A stretch of DNA of 64,000 nucleotides, from contig ML996702.1 in NCBI GenBank assembly GCA_010356995.1, positions 391,013 to 455,012 of the forward strand, given 5' to 3'. Source of the DNA: Trichodelitschia bisporula. Lineage: Eukaryota; Ascomycota; Dothideomycetes; Phaeotrichales; Phaeotrichaceae. The translations under genes were made by a program, and so were the position numbers. Of the stretch, positions 58,605 to 64,000 are shown piece by piece; positions within the stretch are counted from its first letter, which is position 1; every line of letters starts with the position of its first letter. The notes under the pieces were generated by a model, which saw only the letters and a program-made list of their open reading frames with translations, was not told the origin of the DNA and did not search any database.

Positions 58605-60190
58605 ATGACGTCCCCGGCTCCTTCCTACACTCCGCATCCATATTCCGATCACGACTGGTCCTCGACGCAGGCGACGACCCCGCCAGTCAAGAAACCTGAT
58701 GCTTCTCCGATATCCTACCATCCCGATATCCATTCACCAGGCCTCGAATCTGCCTACAACACCGACCAGGGCAAAGAGGTGGTACCACAAGAGGAGCGAC
58801 CGCAAGCCCAAGGTTATGGAAACCCGTACACCGGCCCGTTTCCCGTTGAAGAGCCCACCGAGCGGAAGCGGCGAACAGTGTGCGGCATTTCGCTGATGGT
58901 CCTTCTGTTGATTCTCGCTGCCTTTATCATTCTCGCCGTCGCCCTTGGTGTAGGGCTGGGAGTAGGGCTCGGCTCGAAGAAACAGTATGTTTTCCTTCAT
59001 AAGATCATATCGTTATCCTGCTAACCTGGATCAGTAGTTCAAGCTCAGGGTCAAAGTCTGGCACAAATGGCAACACTTTTAATCCGGCATACCTTTCCAA
59101 ATCGGGAGCATTTAATGGTTCTGGCCTTGCGATTGCTTCGTACTCCTTTGGATCCGGCGGCTACGGTGTCATCAACGTTTACTTCCAGCACTGGTCTGGT
59201 CAGCTGCGCAAGATGCAGCTGATGTCGGATGGGACGTGGCAAGGCGGCGACAGCACTAACATCGTCGCGACCGATGCCCGCAACGCGACTCCCATCTCAG
59301 CCGTGGCATATGCCATGGATAACAAGGCTACTGTGAGTTTGACTATCCCTCCCATTCGAATATGGCTAAAGAGATAGTGGCATATTTTCTACATTGACCA
59401 CCACAACGTTATCCGAGAAAAGATCTCCGATAACACCACCAATCAGTGGCGCGACGGTCCCATCGGCGAGCTCGGTCTTAAGGCTATGAATGACTCCAAC
59501 GTCGGCCTTCAAGCCTGTTGGTACGGGTCCTTCTACGGGACGGCCGACTATGTGCACTCGCCCATCCCTGGAACTGGTAGCAACGACACGGCGCAAGATT
59601 CGGTTATTGGTATGCATTTGTGGTACGGGCGCGAGCCGACTGTCCTCGAGGAGGTGACATGGACGTACAACACGACGCAATGGTACCGCCAGGACAACTT
59701 CACCGCAAACGGCCATGGCGGCATCGGTTGCTTCTCCTGGGGCAAGGGCAGCGTTTCCTACCTCATGCTCGTCAACCTCGACAATGAAGTGCAGGTGTCG
59801 TGGAAGGACCTAAACACCAGCGTGGTGGCGACGCCGCAGCATCCGGTCAACAAGTGGGTCAACACGTCAGTGTCCATCCCGCATGCGATGCCCAACACGT
59901 CTCTTGGCTTCACAAACTACTTCTACACGCAGCTCGACGACGGCACCATCGGCGGGTACAACATCTCGTTTGGGGCTGAAAACACCCACCTTGTGCCTGG
60001 CGACAGCTTCAAGATCCCCCAAAAGGGTATTGCCGGCACGCACTTCTCCGTTACCGCAATTCCCAACGCTTCGGGTGGCGATTCGCTCATTGTATTCAAC
60101 CAAGTCAACGGCAGCGACATCACAGAGAACACGCGCGATTTGACCAGTGGACAGTGGGCGTATGCAAGTCTACCCGTGCCGCCAATGTGA
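58605..60190 (+). CDS. Type II membrane protein with fucose-lectin-like beta-propeller
   Basis: Exons are 58605-58984, 59035-59332 and 59378-60190 (introns 50 and 45 nt), giving 496 residues. ATG 58605 is chosen because the longer frame upstream has no earlier ATG. A cytosolic Pro/Ser/Tyr-rich N-terminus (about 90 residues, ending ERKRR) precedes one membrane helix (95-123, with a GVGLGVGLG end). The extracellular part of about 370 residues is beta-rich with repeated W and G-x-W blades (YFQHWSGQLRKMQLMSDGTW, HIFYIDHHNVIREKISDNTT, MHLWYGREPTVLEEVTW, WYRQDNF), like the six-bladed propeller of fungal fucose lectins. Numerous NxT/S sites fit glycosylation. Sugar-binding residues cannot be checked without alignment, so lectin activity is inferred. 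Confidence 0.82.
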
Positions 60191-62159
60191 GAAGCAGGGT
60201 ACGCTTATGTGAATGGGTGTAAGGGCTTTGAGGCAGGCGTTTTCGGTGAAACTCGGTTTTGCAGAGCGTTCACAAGCGGGATTCATGGATCTACTTGATT
60301 TGATTGGGTCCATGTGATGAAGGTCTGGATTTAATTGTATGGATACCTCTTCGATGTTTTTTACTTCTCACGAGTGGCATAGCAGGCGTCGAAACGAACA
60401 GTCTCTCTTATCAAGGGTTTTCAACGAGGTGTGTGCGGCATGGGGAAGCTGAGGGAGGAAGAAGAAAAGATAGCCGAATACCATGTGGCATGCTGCACAT
60501 ATTGCCACCACCTCGCAGTCCTTCAGGCTTACCTAAGTGTCGCAGCAGCAGTAAGGAGCTTCAGGCCGTGACCGGACAGCCTTTGTCATGCTTATGAATG
60601 GGGACAAGAGGCAGTACAGGTAGTCGAAGGGCGAGAGCCCGCAGGAAAGGAAGGGGAAACGGGCCAAAAAGTAAAGCGACCTGCGTGATCGGCTGCATGG
60701 CCAGCTGGGTCTGGAGCGTTGGCCTTGCGATTGAGAAGCTGTGCATGCTCTCGCGAGCCGACAGAGCGGTTGGAGGCGTTGGCATTGATCAATAGCAAGA
60801 GGGCCGAGGAAGCTTTGGGAGCCGGCTGCGTGAAGATGGCGCGGATGACATATTCCCCGGTGTCTCTCATTCGGCCAGCAGCTTGTCGGGGGATTAGAAC
60901 TAGCTAGAAGAGTTGGAACGGTCGGCTACTGTAGCGAGCTTAACGAAGCTCGCTGCGACAACGGCCTGGATCGTTCGCGATGCTAGAACTACGAGGTAAT
61001 TCTCCGGCTCAGAGCCTACTCGCACCATCTCCACCCGTCCACACGCACACTCCCGCTGTACAAATCCCCCAAGCGAACTGCGGTAAGCCATGTCCTGTCT
61101 CACCTTATCAGGAACATAACCCCCACACCCTCCCGTCGTAAATTCTCACCACGCCTCTCTGCACCTCCAGCCCCCTCGCGCGGGGTAATCCACCAGGAGC
61201 ATAAAAGTGGCGCACCCCGCGCAGCACACACCGCGCAACAATGAACTGACCTGCCCGCTCGCCAGCAGACAGACGCCATCCGCATGAACGCACGCCGGCT
61301 CGCTTCTCTATCCTACCCCGCCCGGCTCGCTCTTATTTGCCTCGCGCCACAAGCGCAATCGCTCGACCGCCCGCGTGTGCGCCGCGTGCCGTGGCGCGCT
61401 TAGTGGCGGGGGTTGGACGATAGCGAACGCCCGGCGGGCGCGCGACGGAGGCAAGTACGGTACGTTACCTAGGGACATATGCTACCTAATCCGTAATCTC
61501 CATCTCCCTCATCGCCCCGCGGCAATCGCGGAGTCATCGCAACTCCAACGTACCATCAGCGCCAACATGCCCGCAGACAAGAACCGCCAGCGCGCGATTA
61601 GCTTCAACGTTTGATGCGCTGCAGCCGATGCCACCCCCGGCCTCGTCACTGCATGTTCGGCTAAGCAGCGGACGTGAGTTCTGGCTGCCGAGAACCGGTG
61701 CGCAAAAGACTGGCGACTGGCGCCCGTGCTGTCGTAGGAGGACGTTGCGGTGTGGGCCTTGTGGCGTGCGGGCGCTAGTGCTTGGGCCTTTTGCCGGCCT
61801 TTCGGTGGCTGGCGCTTGGGGCGGCGGCAGTAGGCCGTGGGGTTGTGGCGGGGTGGTAAGGCAAGCAGGTGGCTGAAGCACGGAGACCGCCCTGATTAAT
61901 TCCACCAAAATAATCGTGATTTGTAAGAGTCGATGCGATGGATGCGGGCCTTATTTTGATAGTCCTAACCTTCGAAGAGGGTGGAATTTACCGCATTTGA
62001 TCAACAGCGCACCACGCATATCGCAGGGCCCCCTCTTAATACCCGCCTCCCTTATCCCGATCTTCCCACGCCTGTAGCCGCAGAGCCACTGCCCAAGGCC
62101 CTCGACTCCCTGCACCAAACCAACTGGTGCCATGTTGCACGCTCGCGCGGCCGCAGTGC
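60191..62159. other. Gene-poor stretch
   Basis: No gene is supported. The part near 61100-61470 is GC-rich with several overlapping reverse frames of biased composition. A relative of the recurrent TACGGTA word occurs at about 61454-61466. Confidence 0.5.
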
Positions 62160-62693
62160 TTACATCCGAAGCGGGGGCAGGTAATGTGCCACAGCAGATC
62201 CCGGGAGGCCCCAGTGCGGCTGAAATGCTGACGGGAGGTGTCGGGTGGACCTTGTCCGTTTCAGGAAGGTGCTGACTGAGTCGGCTGTCATCTTTTGCTG
62301 TTCTTTGGTTGGCGGCTGCTTCCGACTCCGTGGGGCTTCCCTGCTGTGCTCGTGTGCTCCTTGCTCCCTGTACGGTATGTACTCGGGCTTCGGGACGGTG
62401 GTGATCTTGGTCGGGCCCGCCGTGCGCTCTGGGGAGGCAAGCGGCTCTCCGAACATGTTGTGGATCATCGTCACGGCCGATGTTGCCGACAGTGCCCTGT
62501 GGTGAGCTTCAGCCTTGGCTGTCAGCGCCAAGTAGGGATGAACATTTGGGAGAGTGTAACCTTCTCGATCATTCTTGCTGAGATCGGAAGGTAGGAGACC
62601 AGTTGGGTAAAGAGAATGGGAGACATTGATAAGATCAAAGGCTTCCATAGACTTGGGAGAAACACAGGCCGATTCATATGCTTCGTGCGTCAT
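62160..62693 (-). CDS. Possible hypothetical protein
   Basis: An ATG-started frame of 177 residues with even composition and plausible codon use, but a length near what chance can give. The sequence begins MTHEAYESACVSPKSMEAFD and has a basic, proline-containing end. No family is recognised. A GTAAGC right at the stop codon could be a donor, in which case the C-terminus would continue in an exon further left. Confidence 0.4.
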   Translation of the reverse strand: MTHEAYESACVSPKSMEAFDLINVSHSLYPTGLLPSDLSKNDREGYTLPNVHPYLALTAKAEAHHRALSATSAVTMIHNMFGEPLASPERTAGPTKITTVPKPEYIPYREQGAHEHSREAPRSRKQPPTKEQQKMTADSVSTFLKRTRSTRHLPSAFQPHWGLPGSAVAHYLPPLRM

Positions 62694-64000
62694 GATGCTT
62701 GTCTAACAACACCGTATCCCTCAAGCTTCTGCATATAGCCCCGTAGCTGCAACCACACTCTCATGAGACTGGCCCAAGGTGAACACCCATACGGATGTTT
62801 GATGCGTTGACTGGACTCTGGGACTTTCATCGTCAGGTGTGACTACGTAGAATTTTGGCGCACTCTTCGAAAGACGCCGCTTCATCAACCAGCCGTCGGT
62901 TTTGAGCGGCTAATTAGCGCCCGCGGACATCCTCCCCGGCTAGTCTGTGTTGAATTTGACTATCGTGAACCAGTTCCTAAACATCACTTCGCACTGGTTA
63001 GTACGTGCTTAAATATGTTGATGTTGGAGCTAACGCTTGAGAAGGTCCCGGATAAGGGAGCTTTTAGCGAAGTCGAAAGTGTCTACACATCCCCGAACCT
63101 ACGAAAGCACTATCTCAAGCCAAAAATCGCATCCATTGCTTGAAGAGTTTGGCGAACTTCCATGCCACCCTTCATGGGCTGGAAGGTCGAGGTCCTTTCA
63201 TCATCTTTTGCTAAGAGACTGGATTCAAAATGACTTTGGAGTACCTTCAGGCTTCATTGATGGTGATCGGGGGCAGCTCTGAAGGTAAGTTTTCTCTGTG
63301 ACAATAGCGGTATGTCAAAGTTTGGGAAGAGGATGGCACTCGATGCCGAGGATCGCCAACTGTCTCCAGATGGCCGAAATCAGCCGGAGTCGTTCAGATT
63401 TTGTCCTCGACAATATGGTCCAAGCAGTCTTGCCAGTACTTCAAACTGAGAGCTGGAAACAACTCGCGGGATCCGGACATTTAGGGTTTGCAGTGTGAAA
63501 CAGCTGCACAAGTAGCACGCACGGGCCGAGATTGTAGTGCGGTTGCCGTAAACGTTTGTAGTCGGCCTTCCAGCGCACGAGGAAACTTCGACGTGTCTCA
63601 GCCTTGTTCTCTGCGAGAACGAAAGTCCTGCATATGTCGAATTGGTCATTGCCCACGTGCATCAAAGTCTGCCGAAGCGCTGGCGCTTGGTGCAGAGATC
63701 CTCGTTCCCACCTTGCTTGCATGCTCGCGGAGGGCGTGCTTCGCGAGCAGAGTGACTTGACGAAAGCAAGCTTAGACCCATGAGAGGTCAATATGGATCG
63801 ATAATCGATATAGGCCCGATGTTTGCCATTTTCCCCAGTGACTGAGAGATGTTCACGGGATGGAATGGATGGGACGAGGACGAGGACGTCATAAGATGAA
63901 GACAGAAGGCGCGGCAGATAACCGCTAACGCAGCGGGTCGCGCCGTCCATCCAGTGGTGCCGTGGGTGCCCACACTGCCTCAGAGATCGCAGTTTGAAAC
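62694..64000. other. Region to window end, no gene recognised
   Basis: Reverse-strand frames near 63380-63973 overlap one another and have no motif. Nothing else is seen; a gene could begin beyond the edge. Confidence 0.45.

Noticed and set aside
63380-63973. Overlapping minus-strand frames at the window end
   Set aside because: No motif and mutually exclusive frames; cannot be told from chance.

Overview
The window is from the nuclear genome of a filamentous ascomycete (Pezizomycotina). The evidence is many short GT-AG introns of about 40-100 nt (one of about 216 nt), CT-rich promoters and leaders, a fused three-domain trpC-type tryptophan enzyme, a SUN-family cell-wall protein, an NLR-like hydrolase-NACHT-ankyrin protein and a membrane-anchored lectin-like propeller. 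I cannot fix the class from sequence alone; Dothideomycetes or Eurotiomycetes would both fit. Gene models were rebuilt by eye from open frames, splice sites, branch-point-like motifs and protein families. Every spliced model keeps frame and gives an integral codon count, but none has transcript support.

Layout: 1-4158 holds the end of a single-pass membrane protein, a drug/metabolite-superfamily transporter (-) and an AKR7-type aldo-keto reductase (+). 4573-8639 (-) is one large NLR-like gene joining an alpha/beta hydrolase, a NACHT NTPase and about ten ankyrin repeats. 9879-14341 holds the glutamate-cysteine ligase regulatory subunit (-), AP-1 sigma adaptin (+) and the RNA polymerase III repressor Maf1 (+). 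15621-25798 holds three less known proteins (+): an RS-tailed protein, a disordered protein behind a leader of about 1 kb with no ATG, and a BTB-like protein with an 11-residue repeat. 26586-41176 is dense housekeeping: Sso1-type syntaxin, a HAD protein, Bud32 kinase (-), nucleoporin Nup188 (-), trpC (+) and gamma-tubulin (+). 44739-54422 holds a SUN glucanase-like protein, a GDPD phosphodiesterase (-), a GPR1/FUN34/YaaH membrane protein (+), Erv41 (-) and a coiled-coil protein (-). 58605-60190 is a type II membrane protein with a fucose-lectin-like propeller. The rest is gene-poor.

The genes do not form a biosynthetic cluster. Themes are secretion and surface (Sso1, Erv41, AP-1 sigma, SUN, lectin), redox and detoxification (GCL regulatory subunit, AKR7) and core nuclear functions (Nup188, Maf1, gamma-tubulin, Bud32). 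The most notable signals are the NLR-like gene, two ATG-free leaders (one with repeated Ssd1-type motifs before the SUN gene), a recurrent 12-base palindrome-rich intergenic motif, a Gcn4/CpcA site before trpC, a likely GC-AG intron in BUD32, and the internal repeats of the BTB-like protein.
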